From Rhyzopertha dominica (lineage: Eukaryota; Arthropoda; Insecta; Coleoptera; Bostrichidae), in NCBI GenBank assembly GCA_025024175.1, contig QCXZ01000137.1:73036680-73100679 (forward strand): a DNA stretch of 64,000 nucleotides, written 5' to 3'. A model generated the notes under the pieces. That model searched no databases. It was given only the letters and a program-made list of their open reading frames with translations, and was not told where the DNA came from. A program made the position numbers and the translations under genes. Position 1 is the stretch's first letter. Each line of letters begins with the position of its first letter. Positions 45,951-58,710 of the stretch are shown here, piece after piece.

Positions 45951-48900
45951 CTAAACAGACATTTCCCTGGTCACTGGATCGGTTGGAGTAGGTCAATTGC
46001 GTGACCTCCGTGGTCAGTAGATCAAACTCCACTAGACTTTTGTTTGTAGCAACGGTAAAAGTCCATCGTATGACACCTAATTCATTTTTTCAAATAATTA
46101 CGTATTGTATCTGCCATATTTGATCACTTGTTATGGTTGCTAAATTATTTTTTTATCTTAAATTAAGTCTTCTTTAAGAACATATACTTGGAATTAAATC
46201 CATTTTATTCTTTTAATAATAAAGCAAATTGGGTAACAAATAACCATCATCCGTATCAGCAACATAAAGAAAAAAGCGAACTTTTAAAAATATATAATAC
46301 ACAGGGTTTCTATAAATAATTCATGCATTAAGCCACTTATGTAAACTATAGATTAAATCAATTTGCCGCGTATCAAGGAAGTCAACACAACTATTGCTTT
46401 GACAGATACCTGTCAACTGTTGATTGTAGAATTATTTGATATATTTTAATACCAGAAAACATAATGCTGTAGTGTTTTGTAGGATAATTAATACTTTAAG
46501 GTATGATAAAGCTGTGGGGATGATGCTGTTTCGAATAACCCTTAGGCTTATTGCTTACATTAGAAAGGTAAATAGAACTTAAAATTATTGGAAAATCTTT
46601 ACAAAACCATCAATTTGGTGGCAATAACTTGATTCGTAACTTTCAGTACATACAGTATATTGTGCTTATTGTAGCTTGGCAGCATTTACCAAAAGGCGGC
46701 ACATGAATCATTTCTAGAAATTTTATACAAGTATATGTTCTTAAAGGTTGGTTGAAAAAACAACTTTCTAACAACTTTGGAAATATATCCAATGAAAAGA
46801 ACCAATAGGGACTATCTCTTCATATTAACCGTTTTACTTAGATTTACCTGTACTATCAACCTACAAGTACTGTTGCCTCATCCTGAATATTCTGTGCAAT
46901 ACGCAAAACACACGTAGCCTAAACCTGATTTATTATGAACTATAATAGACGCAATTTGCGCAATGTAAGCCAATCAACAGTCATCGTCCAACGAGCTTCA
47001 CACTTGCGAACAGTAAAGCTATCACAGGGGATGAGCCCATTCAAATAGAACTTTTTATCTCTAATTAGCGAGATAGGTCCCGGCACAGGAAACCAAACTG
47101 CTGACAGGGTTCTGCGGATAAAGGGAGCTGTAATCAGGGCCGTGTGACTTTTAGAGCCCGTGATTGTTAGCTCCCCTGAAACGTCAAAACCAACCGCAAC
47201 GTTAAATCGAACAAGACAGCTTGTTATGCGACTCTTGATCCTGTTTTACAAGTTTTAATAAGTTGGAACTTGTTTTAAATATGACCGCCGCGTGGTAAAC
47301 TACATAAGCGCAGAGTCAGCTGCAAGTGACAATACTGAAATTATTTGAAAGTTATTAATTAATAGTGGTTTGCGAGATTAAACTGCATTGCATATACTAA
47401 GGCAATGAATATCGTCGTTTTATAAAGGTTTTGTGCAACCGGTGTTCTGAACTATATGGGGCATTCCATGCGAAGAGGACAGGTAAGAAAATTCGAAAAA
47501 GTACAGAAAACAATACTCTGCACTATTTTAAGAATGGCCACTATACGAGGAGCATGGCGTTGGGTTGGTCATTCATCTGTACGCTAAGCATTTACTACTT
47601 TTTGCCTTTAAAAATAAAACTGAAGACGAACTAATTACGGGACTAGACAAAGAAACTACTTGTACTTACCCAAGGTAAGGACAACCATAAATAAACGTTT
47701 TGCTGCATATCTTGCTTTTCACATTTATAATATTTTATCACAAGAAATTAAAAACTGTAACAAATTGAAAGGTTATCAGAGACAGGTGCAAAGCTAAAAA
47801 CATCAATCGATTATCTTAAGTCCACACTCTTTTGCTCACCTACTTAGGAACAAACAATTAAACAACAAGATTATCTTATTGGTAGGATTTCCTTTCCTTA
47901 AGATGCTGCATTGTTGTTGCACAGTTATACCAATTATTTGATAATNAATAAAGGAGCGGCCCATTTCTACCTGATTGTGCAATAGCAAATCAGTAGAATT
48001 GTTAAGCTACGTTTTTGGGGAATTTAACATTTATTTAATTCTATTGAATGCAATATTATGTATGTATTTGTCAAGTATTATGTATTATTTTTAACTGATT
48101 CCAATGTAAGTTGTAAATGGAGAGATTTATTATAATAAATAAATAAATTATAAAAAAAATAAAATAAGTTACTAACTCACCTTCTTGAAGTTACTCACAA
48201 AATGTATATGCAAACAGTATTGCGAATTATCCCCGATGTATATTTTAATTTCTTGTGCATACATTACACATCGAGATTTAAGATTTTTTATGCTAACTAC
48301 GGTAAAACCCAGATACTATTGGGCACCTCGTGACATCCTGGCGCCCAGCGGTGAGGAGGCTGTACAGTTATGGCGCAACCTATATATTTACTGTAAAAGA
48401 CGTCGAGTGAAACAAAGTTTGTGGTTACATAGCAAAGTTATTGCATATCTGTAATTGAATGGCTTGCTTGGCTTCGCAAGGTCGAGTTAAATTTTGCGGA
48501 TAAAGCTTAACCCGGGGGAGTTAAAGGATGATAATGGCTTTCCTTAAGAGGCATTGTTGACCAGGCCACTCTATTTCTAGCGTGCACGGCACTTGAACGA
48601 ATTCCTTTTCATCTGTTTGTGCAAGCGTTCCGCAGTCAGTTGGGTTTCCCAATTTCCGTATGCAAATAAAGGCCTGTAACTTTGAACAGTATCCCGTTTT
48701 ATCTGAAAGTGGTGCCTAATACTAAGTAGTAATTAAGTACTGTTGCATGATTGGATCGAAAGTCTTACTCGCGGCACACAAATGGGTGCCTTTTCTGATA
48801 TATCCATCTATGCAACTAGAGCTGCTTCACATTTAAACCTTACAGTAGGAAGCACTTGTCGGCAACATTTGAACATTGAATGCTTTGGCACAAAAGATTC

Positions 48901-48989
48901 TATATGATTATAACCACTATTAATTAAATTAAATAAAGTGAATCCGCCACTTTTGCGACCATTTAGAAAAGGACCTTTTTAGCATACCG
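45951..48989. other. Long stretch without a recognised gene
   Basis: No gene or element is recognised. A short AAAT-type run at about 48133-48148 could be a LINE tail, but no coding sequence precedes it. One N lies at about 47946. Confidence 0.35.
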
Positions 48990-49010
48990 TGTCGGGCTCC
49001 ACCGAGCATT

Positions 49011-49400
49011 TTAGCTTTTCATCAGTCTTCCATTTCTAGAAAGATATTCCTCATAAATTTTTACCATAAAATCAACATTTTTGCATATGTCACTGTGACA
49101 TCTAATCATGTTATTTACAGGTGCATTAAAGTGTTGGTTAGTGCTACAAAACAAAAGTTCAAAGGTCAAGTCATACCTCGAATTAGGCCTAGGTACGCGA
49201 AAATTAATCTGTTGAACTAAGTTTGGACAATTGACATAAGCATGAATTAATTTAAATAAAAATACATTACATGATAACTTTCTGCGTTGGTACAAAGGCT
49301 CCAGTTTAAATTCTGTAAGTAGTTCTTTAAGAGGATAGTTACGAACAGGATATGTATTATGCTTAATTAAATATAGATATTTACAAGACTTTCTTTGCAT
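49011..49400 (-). pseudogene. LINE C-terminal fragment
   Basis: About 129 codons: YPVRNYPLKELLTEFKLEPLYQRRKLSCNVFLFKLIHAYVNCPNLVQQINFRVPR, then HFNAPVNNMIR. The L..RR......LFKL......P.L...I.F.VP pattern is the characteristic C-terminal region of jockey-type ORF2. No catalytic residues belong to this part. Confidence 0.7.
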
Positions 49401-50591
49401 CTATAGCTGCAATATAAACTGCATAACTTCGATCTCAAAACAATGAACAATATTTCAATTTCTCTTCTTACAAAAGAAAAAAATAGTTATATTAAACATT
49501 CAGCATTACTGAACTCTCTGGTATTCCTGACAATAAAGCCCAGCATCTTGTAAGCTTGCGCTGAATGTGAGGAACAAATGACAGCTATCCACTATAACAC
49601 CTAAATCGTTAATTTCACTGACACTCTTAATAACACAGCCGCTTAACACATACCGCTATGTAAAACTAATTGCCTGGCATTTGGCCACATTTATGCTTTG
49701 TTTGTTTTCAATACATGACAAATTAAAATTGTTTAAGTCCATTTACAAAATTTCAACGGAATCTATACATTTAGTAATTTTCAAATCATCATCAGCATAA
49801 ACATAGATGGGACAACTAAATTGCGAAAAGCATCATTAAAATACAACAAGAATAATATAGGGCCTAGCTTAGAGCCCTGAGTGACACCGCTAGGTGTTAA
49901 GTATGTATTAGATTTTGAGCCATCATATTCAACATACTGTCTACGACTTAAAAGTAATTATATTACATAAACCAAAGGAACTAAATTTTTAAGTAGACAA
50001 TGATGATCAACTACATCGAATGCCCTGGACATATAGGTATATATTACGTTCACTTGCTTCCTATCATTAAGAGCTTTAGAAATAAACTGTACATATTCAC
50101 AAAGATTAGTAGTTGAAGATATACCAGGTATGAAACCCTGGTTATAAGACAGCTCATTAGAAATGTGGTTATACAGATTATTGGCTAAAATTGCCTCAAA
50201 TATTTTGGCAAAATAGTTTTCAACTAAATTGCGATCTCCTGATCTGTAGACTGGAATCACATTCGCTGACTTCCAAACTTCGAAAATTTTCTTTTTTGAA
50301 GAATGATGTTATACAGGTGGCACAGATTGACAGATTGACACATACACGTAACACAATGCTTAACAAAGAAGGCAGGTGTGATATCAGGACCACTAGTAAA
50401 GTTTGATTTAAATTTTTTCACAACATTAAGAATGTCACTCTCATTTATAGTAAAATAATGCAGTAACATTCGGCGTATCATCAGCTAGATCGCAGATATT
50501 ATCAGAGTTGTCGTCACAGCCATCTACACAGTTGTCATCAATAAACACCGACCTGAAATGTTCAGCAAAGCTGTCGACAATATTTTGTCCG

Positions 50592-50965
50592 TTAGTTTTT
50601 ACCTCTAAAAATCATGTTGCCAGGGATACCTGAGGTGTTTCGTTTGAGGTTGATGGAAGTCCAGAGGCTTTTAGGGTTGCTCTTAATATCATTCTGTAGC
50701 CTATCAATGAAATTCTGGTATGCAACGCTGATATCCGTTTTTAGTGATTTTAGTTCACTACAATGAGACATCTTTCGTAGCAATTCTTTTTGTAGGGCTT
50801 CCATCTTTGACGTTTATCCCTAATTTTATTTACAATTGCTAATGAAAACCATTGAGGGTGAGTTGAGCAACGAGTTGGACATTTAAGTACAAACATGTCG
50901 AAAGTGTTATAGAGCTCTTCATAAACAAAATTGCAGGCGCCATCAACATCATCAAATTCTGCCAC
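50592..50965 (-). pseudogene. LINE endonuclease-RT linker fragments
   Basis: Two overlapping short frames (50965-50750 and 50804-50592) together hold HPQWFSLAIVNKIRDKRQRWKPYKK and YQNFIDRLQNDIKSNPKSLWTSINLKRNTSGIPG. The second block is nearly the same wording as in the 8.3-kb LINE, showing common family origin. A frameshift separates them. Confidence 0.75.
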
Positions 50966-50970
50966 CGAAG

Positions 50971-53900
50971 ATCAATCTTTTATAGGTAAGGCATATTATG
51001 TGGCATTTGGTAATTAAGAAACATAATCAGTTTATATTTGTCTACGATTATTAATTGTTCAGTCATTTTGAAAACTTTTCTTGGACTATGTGCTGATGTA
51101 ACCACGTATTCCAATTCCAAATTACTTTCTTTCGTTTTTCCTACGTCTGAATTGTCATTGCATCTTTCTTGAACTGTTCACAGGTTAGTTAGCTGTAATG
51201 TTGGGGTTTCTTTGTTTTGCAGTCTTAAATTTAATTGTGTACCTATTTCATTGAAAAATATCTCACATAAACCTGCAGGTTGCCTACAAATGCTAATGAA
51301 ATACAAATATGTTCATCAAAACGTGTTTCATTTTTATCAGGTTAAAATGTATTAGTACAAGAAAATTACATTACTTTAACAAGCGTTGCAATTTTCTTGA
51401 CTTTATCAAGTTAGCTCTGCTTTAATCTTACAGGAACCGACGGTGTTATTATTTGTTGTAGAAAAACATGCAACCTGAAACAGCTAAATAATTAATAAAT
51501 TAATAGTAAACAGTTCGAGTCCACTTTAAATAAACTGACTATGGATAGCGGGGAGTTTTCTTCTTCCTAATAAGCGGCCATCTTGTGGAAGCAAGCTTTT
51601 TTTTACATCGTTTAACGGAGATCTGAGCATTTCACAAAGTAGCTAACACTTGCTAAGGTGTTGACGAAATAATTAATGTTCTTGCTACTGTAATCTTCTC
51701 AGAGTGGTAAAATTTGGCATTGATAGTTGTTCGACAATATACCAAAAGGATGGTATTTCATAAATTTTGTTTCGTCTGTGTTTGGAAATCAGAATGACAA
51801 AACCAGAGATAAATTGGCTATTACGAATAAATCATCCTGAACTGTTTAAATCAAGAAACGCCAATGACATCAAAGTCTACAATAAACACTTTTTTTCTGG
51901 TAAATTGTAACTGCTAATAGTTGGGGGTAAGCTTTTAGGTTGACAAATTTAGTCAACAAATCTATGAATCTCACTTCAACCCAGCTCTACCCCATAATGA
52001 TACTTAGCCTTATACTTATCCCCATCAACATTACTTAATAATCGCGAATAATTAGCTGAAAAGATAGCCATTATAGGTTCGCAAAACAATCTTTGGTTTA
52101 CGTGACGTGTGGCTTCTACAGTATGGCCGTCTTTTGCAGCAGTTCGCTTACCACTCGCTAGATACAAGCTATAAGCGTAATCCAATCAATATGAATTTTT
52201 AGCTCGATGTAGTGTCAGATACTATTTATGTGTATTTGAGAAACACAACCGGCAAGGTTAGCTAAAAAAAATCAAAGGATGAAAAAAGTCTAAACGAATA
52301 TAATGAATTGCGCTTTTTTACTATTCAAGAAAATCCCCACGTCCACGTAAGTTTACGGCAGCTTAGCAGGATCTTAGGGTCTTAAAATAAAGATATTCGG
52401 CCGCCGATTTTTCGGATACACTCTACTTGATGGCTTTGGATGCTTTCTCTCACAGTCGGTTATTATATGCATGTGTTAATGTTCGTTACTTTAAAATAAA
52501 GTAAGTAGTAAGAAAAAATGGATATCGGTCATAAATAATAGTTGATAGTTTACTTACTGTCTAGAAAAGCCGAAATTTCAAATTGTTCAACATGTTAGTG
52601 ATCTACCCTTCATAACTATCATTATAATTACGTCTTGAGAACGTGAGACGGTTTACGGTCTATGGAACCTAATAGTTAATCACCATTTAAGCACAAAATG
52701 TAGCCCATGATTCGAGAGAGGAAAATGTAATCTGTCAAAATGTGAAACGCCAGTGTGATTTCGGGATCGATTAGAAATTAAATTTGTCGAACTTTCCGTA
52801 CAAACATTCGGTCCGTACGGTTGCCAATCATATCGGTACAATAGCTTTAGCTTTCGGTTACCGAAACATCTTAAGATATCCCCGAGGGAACGAAAAGCTG
52901 TTCTAAATGGATTAAAGTTCGTGTATGGGTAGTGCCTTCGTAACCATTTGCAAAAAATGATGTATACGTCGATTCCTTTTCAAGATGTTCTGGTTCGTAG
53001 GGCATGTAATACGTCCGAATAAAAATCCTCGCAGGAAATCTCAAATGCTTGTCATGGTACTTACTTTCCTTTAGAAGACGCAAGGAGACGTGAACGTCTT
53101 TTTTCCATTTCGAGCGATATCTGCTTTATTTATTAAAGGCAACAGTTCGTAAAGTGCACTCGAAGCGATCTGCACTTTCAATATCAATACCGTGCTTGAA
53201 CTGACTCGAGTAGGTATCCTGTTCCAAACTTAGTTTAGCAACTTAGAATGTTGTCGCTGATTTCGGTCTAACTTTACTGCTGCCCTATTACCACGATTTG
53301 AGCTCGCAATTTGGAATGTGATTTCTGTCAGAACACTTCAAAGGATGTCCTAAACAGCTATCCCATTGCCCATATTAGACATCTGTCATGGTAACTTGGC
53401 GCAGTGTTACCGAGAATTGCTGCATTTCAGCTCGGTAGACGGAATTTCCTATTCCGCCCGACGCGCTAGGAGATTAAAATTTCACGTCATGTCCACACAG
53501 TCGGTTTTAGGTAGGCACAAGCTTAGTGAAGAATGATGGTTAAAATGTGACTTAGATGTCACGTAATCCGGATGAACCGCCATCTGTTCTATTTATTCGT
53601 AATCCAGAGCAAATTCCAGGTAGAATTTACTTCACAAGAATTGCGCTAATTAGTTACGAGCGCCTGGCAGCGATTTTTTCTGCTTTACTTTAGCTGTAAT
53701 TGGCATGAAATTAGGTGTAAAGAGAGAAACGTGAATAAATTAGTCCGAGGGAGGAATGTTTGTTTGTTTGTAAAAATACTGAATTCTAAAGGAGGCAACC
53801 CTTGTTGCATAAATTCCAAAGCGTATAATAGTATAAAGTGACGTTTTAGTGGCTTTGTTTTTTAAATAAAAGTAAGCTATAGATAGGTTTTAAAAGTATA

Positions 53901-54719
53901 CCTTAAAATTTTATCGCTTGCAATGTAAACAAAACTAATGTACTATTAGAACATCTCTATTTACCTAACAGCAACATGTTTAATAATTAGAGAAATATAA
54001 GTAATCCAAGAAGACTAGTGACATAGAGTACTCAGGCCACATCTATATTTACCGTTTGTACACAACAAGATATGGGGAACATACTTTATATAAGCAGATG
54101 AGGCTGACTTTGCTTATTTTAGATGCAATCAAATAAGCCTAGAAGCAAAAGTGAATTTAGACATGAAGATGTATATAAGTAGAGGGTTAAATGTTATTAT
54201 TTATTCAAACTGCCTAATTGTTCTTTCGGAACAAAAATGTGCTCACAAATACGTCTGAACATCCTACTGGGTAGGAATTCAATATATTAAAAATATAATT
54301 AATTTAGTTAACTTGTAAATAACAGAAAATACTGAACTGAGCATCAATTTACCTTAGAATATAAAAGTGACAGCAATGAGCGTTGCGCATCAACGTGCGC
54401 ATATAAACGGGGACAGAAATGGCCACGCTAAATCTCCACTAGCTTAGTTGTGCGTAGCTGCTATGCGTTGTAGTCGGTCAACAGCTTAGACGTTAGTTTC
54501 ATATTTAAAGAGCATGTAAAAATTTGGTTAGTTGCGCGTCTTGTGGTTGTTCACTGACATCGATAAATTAAAATTCAGGAGTAACATTTTATATCTAAGC
54601 ATTGATAATACTCAACACTTAGAAATAAAAGCATACCTATTTTGTTTTCATGAAATTTTAACGTTATAAAGCAACACATCGCGTGGTATGCATAGACGTA
54701 GTCAAACGTATCTTAATTT
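50971..54719. other. Long stretch without a recognised gene
   Basis: No homology is recognised. Frames at 51976-52185 and 52871-53083 (reverse) are open for about 70 codons but lack a known motif. GC content is higher at about 53.0-53.75 kb. Host non-coding DNA is as likely as old, unrecognisable transposon sequence. Confidence 0.35.
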
Positions 54720-55560
54720 ATTTATTTTTATTTTATGTTTTTATATTTAGTTGGAATTGATCGGTACAACAGAACGGACCCAAAAACATACCGACCGAAA
54801 AATTAATTTATAAAATTAATACTATTATATAGTTAATTATTAAAATTAAATTTTAAATAAAGTCTACAAATCACCCAATGAGTAGAAAAACAAAAAAGGG
54901 GAGAGTAGCATGTACAATGGAAACTTCAACCGATAAGCTTTAAAATGTAGAATAGAAGTATTGGTAAAGTTTCCTTCGGAATTTGAGATGACTGTCAAAA
55001 AGTAGTAGTAAATATAAGTAGTTTTAATTCTGGGTGACGATGAATGTAAATAATAGTTTGTGTTAGATCATCGATTTGAAATAAATTGATATGGCGAGTT
55101 AGGTAAGAGGGAACTATAAGTTTAATACTGTCAATAATGTCACTGGAGTCGATTCTGTTATTAATAATTTCAAATAGGAACATAATATCATTAACTGTCC
55201 TTACACTATCAAGCTGCAATGTATTTAATTTGCAATAAGTAAGGCGCCATTCAACAACTGAGGGAAAGTATTTTTTGTTAATATACCTTACAAACTTTTT
55301 CTGAATATTTTCTATTTGTTCATAGCACGGATTTAAAGTATAATAAATATATTTTATACAATAATTGACTTGTTTTATAGTATAGTTACCTGCACATAAA
55401 ACCGATCTATTCCAAAGGTCTTTTTAGTATTGTATGTACAAATTTTATAATCGGTATTTTGGAGAGATCATGTCCATGAAAAAAGGTGGATTCAATAAAT
55501 TTATTTTTGGTTGCCTGTTTGATGCACCACGTGCTTAATTTCAAACTAGCTGTTATACTG
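54720..55560 (-). mobile_element. LINE C-terminal remnant
   Basis: Reverse strand: NKFIESTFFHGHDL (55.49 kb), YEQIENIQKKFVRYINKKYFPSVVEWRLTYCKLNTLQLDSVRTVNDIMFLFEIINNRIDSSDII (55.33-55.13 kb) and KLIVPSYLTRH. The IE.IQKKF.RY and LDS.RT.ND..FL..IIN..ID motifs are the C-terminal segment of jockey/CR1-type elements. The RT itself is absent. The AT-rich region down to about 54.72 kb is probably its 3' UTR. Confidence 0.7.
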
Positions 55561-55579
55561 TTCATGCATACTGTTTGTT

Positions 55580-55829
55580 CTTTTCTTGTTCGAGGTTAAG
55601 TGGAAGATCAGGGTAAAGCATATACTTTGCTTTACACCTGAACCTTGCCTCGAGATTTCTTTGTTTCTCCAGTTGTATTTTTTTTGTATTAGGTATTTTT
55701 CAAATTTTACATTATTGTTTACTTTTAATATTATTTTACATTTTATTTTTGTATCTCCTATAAAATATGTTCATGTTCTAGTTTATAGATATTCTGTATA
55801 TACAACGGGGAAATGGAAGAATAAAAGAC

Positions 55830-55874
<45 letters not shown>

Positions 55875-55881
55875 TATTATA
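55580..55881 (+). mobile_element. Probable LINE 3' UTR with (ATT)n tail
   Basis: A T-rich forward-strand stretch without coding similarity runs into GGGGAAATGGAAGAATAAAA and then a pure ATT repeat. Such an arrangement is what a strongly 5'-truncated LINE leaves behind. The long poly-leucine open frame over this region is just the repeat translated. Confidence 0.45.
55831..55881. repeat. (ATT)n microsatellite
   Basis: About 17 ATT units with one interruption near the right end. Confidence 0.9.
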
Positions 55882-56554
55882 ATCTTTTTGATTGCTGAAG
55901 ACTGTGATCTACCAGACATAGATAGTACAGTGTAGGAAACAATACTTTAAAAAGAATATACGTCATAGGTTATGCTGTAGATAAAGTCTATATGACATAT
56001 GATAGATAACTATCTAATGCTTTCTTTATACATACGCAGTTTAGCTGTGATCTAGACAGCCAGGAAATATTGTATGTTATATGGCCCATATCTTGAAAAT
56101 ACATACGGTATTGCGGCCTGCAATCGTTTAACACGCTTTCTATAAGAAAACCTTGCTTCTTTTCTTACATCACTGGTTGCATAAACTTAATTGCAATTTG
56201 TTACGTTTTGGATGATTCAACCCACCCTATTTAATATCATCATAATGCAGGAGGATACCTTTAGTGCTTTGCGTTTTAATGCACAAGTAATAAGATGCAT
56301 AATTAAATTGCATTGACGCACCATAAAAGGCAACATAATCACATTACAAGCATTAATGTGATATAAAAGGGGTTCGACTGAACAGCTGCTGAAACGATGA
56401 AAGGGTCCAGAACCCAGGCCTGCGAAGTAATACCATGCATTTAATATTATAGCCTGTTACAGCGTAATACTTTATCCAAAATGGAAAGAAATGAATACGT
56501 GACACAAATTTTTGTTTGCTGCCTTCAGTCAGTAATCTTACACATAATACAATA
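55882..56554. other. Unrecognised AT-rich DNA
   Basis: Nothing supported in this stretch. Confidence 0.35.
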
Positions 56555-57837
56555 CAGAATGTTTCACGAATGATAACGACCCTGACGACATTAAAAACGC
56601 AACCCAAAATACTTTTGCAAAAGTAACATTGATAATGGTTCATCCTCTTAAAAAATATAAAACTCAAGGATGTATAAAATCGTAAATTTTGACATAAACT
56701 TCAAAAATTTGCTTTAAGTAAATTCGGAATTGTAAAAACAAATTGTTTTTCAAAAATGTTTATTCAATAAATTAATGTAATAAATGCTCAAAATGTCGCC
56801 GTCCGTTGTTTTCACAATCTTAANTTCGTGTTCAAAACGATATTTTAACATGTATTAATATTTCTGGAGTGGTGAATCTACATACATCACGTATTTTATT
56901 TTCTAAATGTTCTACACTTTCAATTTCGTACTATTTTATGATAATGCGCAGGTGCCCCAACTTGTTATAACCATAGATCTTGTCTTACTTGTATATTTAC
57001 ATTTTGGAGAAGTACCGGTAAAATGTTTCTTAAAAAATTTAGATAAGTATTGCCGTTTAAACTATTATAAAAAAATAAGGCCCAACAATTTGATGCCCAA
57101 TATTCCGCACCAGACATTCGTCGAATAGATAGTTTGAAAATGTCCTTCTCGAATCCAACGTGGATGTTTGTTAACTCCACCATTATTAGAAAATCTTGCT
57201 TCATCTGAGAAGCAAATTTTGCCATAAAATCTCACGTTCAAATTTTGGTGTTCCCGAAAACAGTTACAAAAAGCCAGTCTTCTAGGATAATCTGTCTCCT
57301 TTAAGGCCTGAACCAATTGCAAGTGATAGGTACGGATGAAATTAATTGCATTTAATTATTCGGTGTACTGAAGACAGACTAATACCGGTTGCTCTTGAGA
57401 CTACCCTTAGACTAATATGAGGATTTTCGTCAAACATTTCGAATACTCCAATTTCATTGTCAGGGCCTGTTGCTGTTCTTTCTCTTGACTTTTTCACTGG
57501 TGGCCAGTTTATCCTTAAATTTAATTCAAGTCACTTGAAAATTGTATCGGCAGGAGCTCTTCTATGTGGAAAACCTTGTTTGTATAAACGGGCAGCAGTG
57601 GAAGCATTTTTCTTGCATTCACTACAAATCAAAATCATATCTGTTTTTTTCATCATTTGAATACATTTTGACTTTTAATAAATACAGTGACATGAACCAT
57701 AGCGCATAGCGGTCATGGATTCCCAATTTATTTTTAAAATAATACCATTATGTAAAATAACCACATTGGCCATGAGAATGTCTTTTGGGTTGCATTTTTA
57801 ATTTCGTCAGGGTCATTATCATTCGCGAAACATCCTG
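56555..57837 (-). mobile_element. Tc1/mariner-superfamily element with long inverted repeats and DUF4817-type transposase
   Basis: About 53 bases at each end are inverted copies with only a few differences (left begins CAGAATGTTTCACGAATGAT at 56555; right ends at 57837), flanked by TA (56553-56554 and 57838-57839). Length is 1,283 bp. The reverse strand encodes a degenerate transposase whose N-terminus resembles the DUF4817 helix-turn-helix domain found in insect Tc3-like elements. The structure is complete although the gene is broken. Confidence 0.85.
56880..57660 (-). pseudogene. DUF4817/Tc3-like transposase, broken
   Basis: From 57.66 kb downward: MKKTDMILICSECKKNASTAARLYKQGFPHRRAP (N-terminal DNA-binding domain), ENPHISLRVVSRATGISLSSVHRI (second helix-turn-helix), a stop, then LQLVQALKETDYPRRLAFC and ICFSDEARFSNNGGVNKHPRW (first catalytic aspartate in FSDEARF), NVWCGILGIKLLGLIF, and degenerate sequence near YLNFLRNILPVLLQNVN. 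The second and third catalytic regions are missing or unreadable. The gene fills most of the element and reads toward its left end. Confidence 0.75.
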
Positions 57838-58049
57838 TATAGGTAAGCTAATGAGTAACATGCCGTCGTATATCGTAAAACGACACGAACATAGAAAACT
57901 TCGGTACCCGAGTACGCAAGTATAACTTTCCTACTACAAAGTTGCTATAATATACCGATTGGACGTCAAAAACAAGTCGACCAGTACTTTATCCTTTGTC
58001 TTCATTTCTCCCCATCAAGAGAAGAACTCTAACTGTTTTAAACCTTGAG

Positions 58050-58330
58050 GTGTGCTTGGAGACTAATTTAGTGGGGCTTCTACATCTCACCCGATCCATG
58101 TTTCCGCAAAGTTTTCCTGCAGACTGTTGTGCAAATTAATTGAAAAATGAGGCTGCGCGCCATCGTGCATGTGCAGCATATTTCTGCGGCTTTCTAACAG
58201 AGCATGTTGCACAAACCATTTAATTCTGTTTCTTAGAAGAAATAGATTACTCGCCCGTCATACAAATTGCAGCTATTAGAGAACCAGACAAAACTTCAAT
58301 CTAAACGTTTACTAAAAGTCCATGCACTCA
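58050..58330 (-). pseudogene. DUF4817/Tc3-like transposase catalytic-core fragment
   Basis: Combining frames on the reverse strand gives VLSGSLIAAICMTGE, then an HDGAQPHFSINLHNSLQENF-like block (second catalytic aspartate context DGA.PHF) and ETWIGWD-like residues (family pattern R-WIGRGG). The remainder is lost. It is a separate, older copy from those on either side. Confidence 0.55.
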
Positions 58331-58710
58331 AAATGTTCAAAATGTTCGTATGCCGCTAATGTACACTGTAGATGTTATAAAATCCTAACCTATTACTCTC
58401 ATGGCTTCTCAATGCAACATGAAGCTATCTGTTGCTAAACTTTTCATCACAATTGCTTATTCAGTTGGCAAGAGTTCTTGCGTCTTTTGAAGGTGACAGT
58501 AATAGAAAGTCTCTTTTTAAGAACCGCCAATAGCAAGAGGAACTACAATAATAAGATAAAGTCATGGAACACTTCTCATGAAAAAATTAGCTTATGATAC
58601 AGACACTAAATGTTAAAATTTTTGTTATGTTTGAGTAGGTAAGCCGTCTGCGTATTAAAAAAAAGATATAAATATTTATAGGCTAATGAACGGATGCAGT
58701 TTATAATAAA

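Larger units (their letters stand above)
48990..50970 (-). mobile_element. Jockey-like LINE, degenerate, related to the 8.3-10.5 kb element
   Basis: Reverse strand in order: CPTRCSTHPQWFSLAIVNKIRDKRQRW (linker, 50.88 kb), SLWTSINLKRNTSGIPGNM (50.66 kb), a DDNCVDGCDDNSDN stretch, KKFKSNFTSGPDITPAFFVKHC (50.4 kb), NRNLVENYFAKIFEAIL and NQGFIPGISSTTNL (50.1 kb), motif A decayed as YMSRAFDVVDH, then motif B and the active site badly broken, and finally a C-terminal frame at 49400-49011. Linker wording matches the forward element at 8.3 kb. Many stops and shifts. Confidence 0.8.

Noticed and set aside
51976..52185. Reverse 69-codon frame with plausible amino-acid make-up
   Set aside because: It begins at a non-ATG codon and has no recognised domain or clear splice sites; not enough to call an exon.
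55586..55882. Forward open frame ending in poly-leucine
   Set aside because: It is the (ATT)n repeat and a T-rich 3' UTR translated.
3724..56824. Scattered single ambiguous bases
   Set aside because: Isolated N positions are sequencing ambiguities, not biological features.
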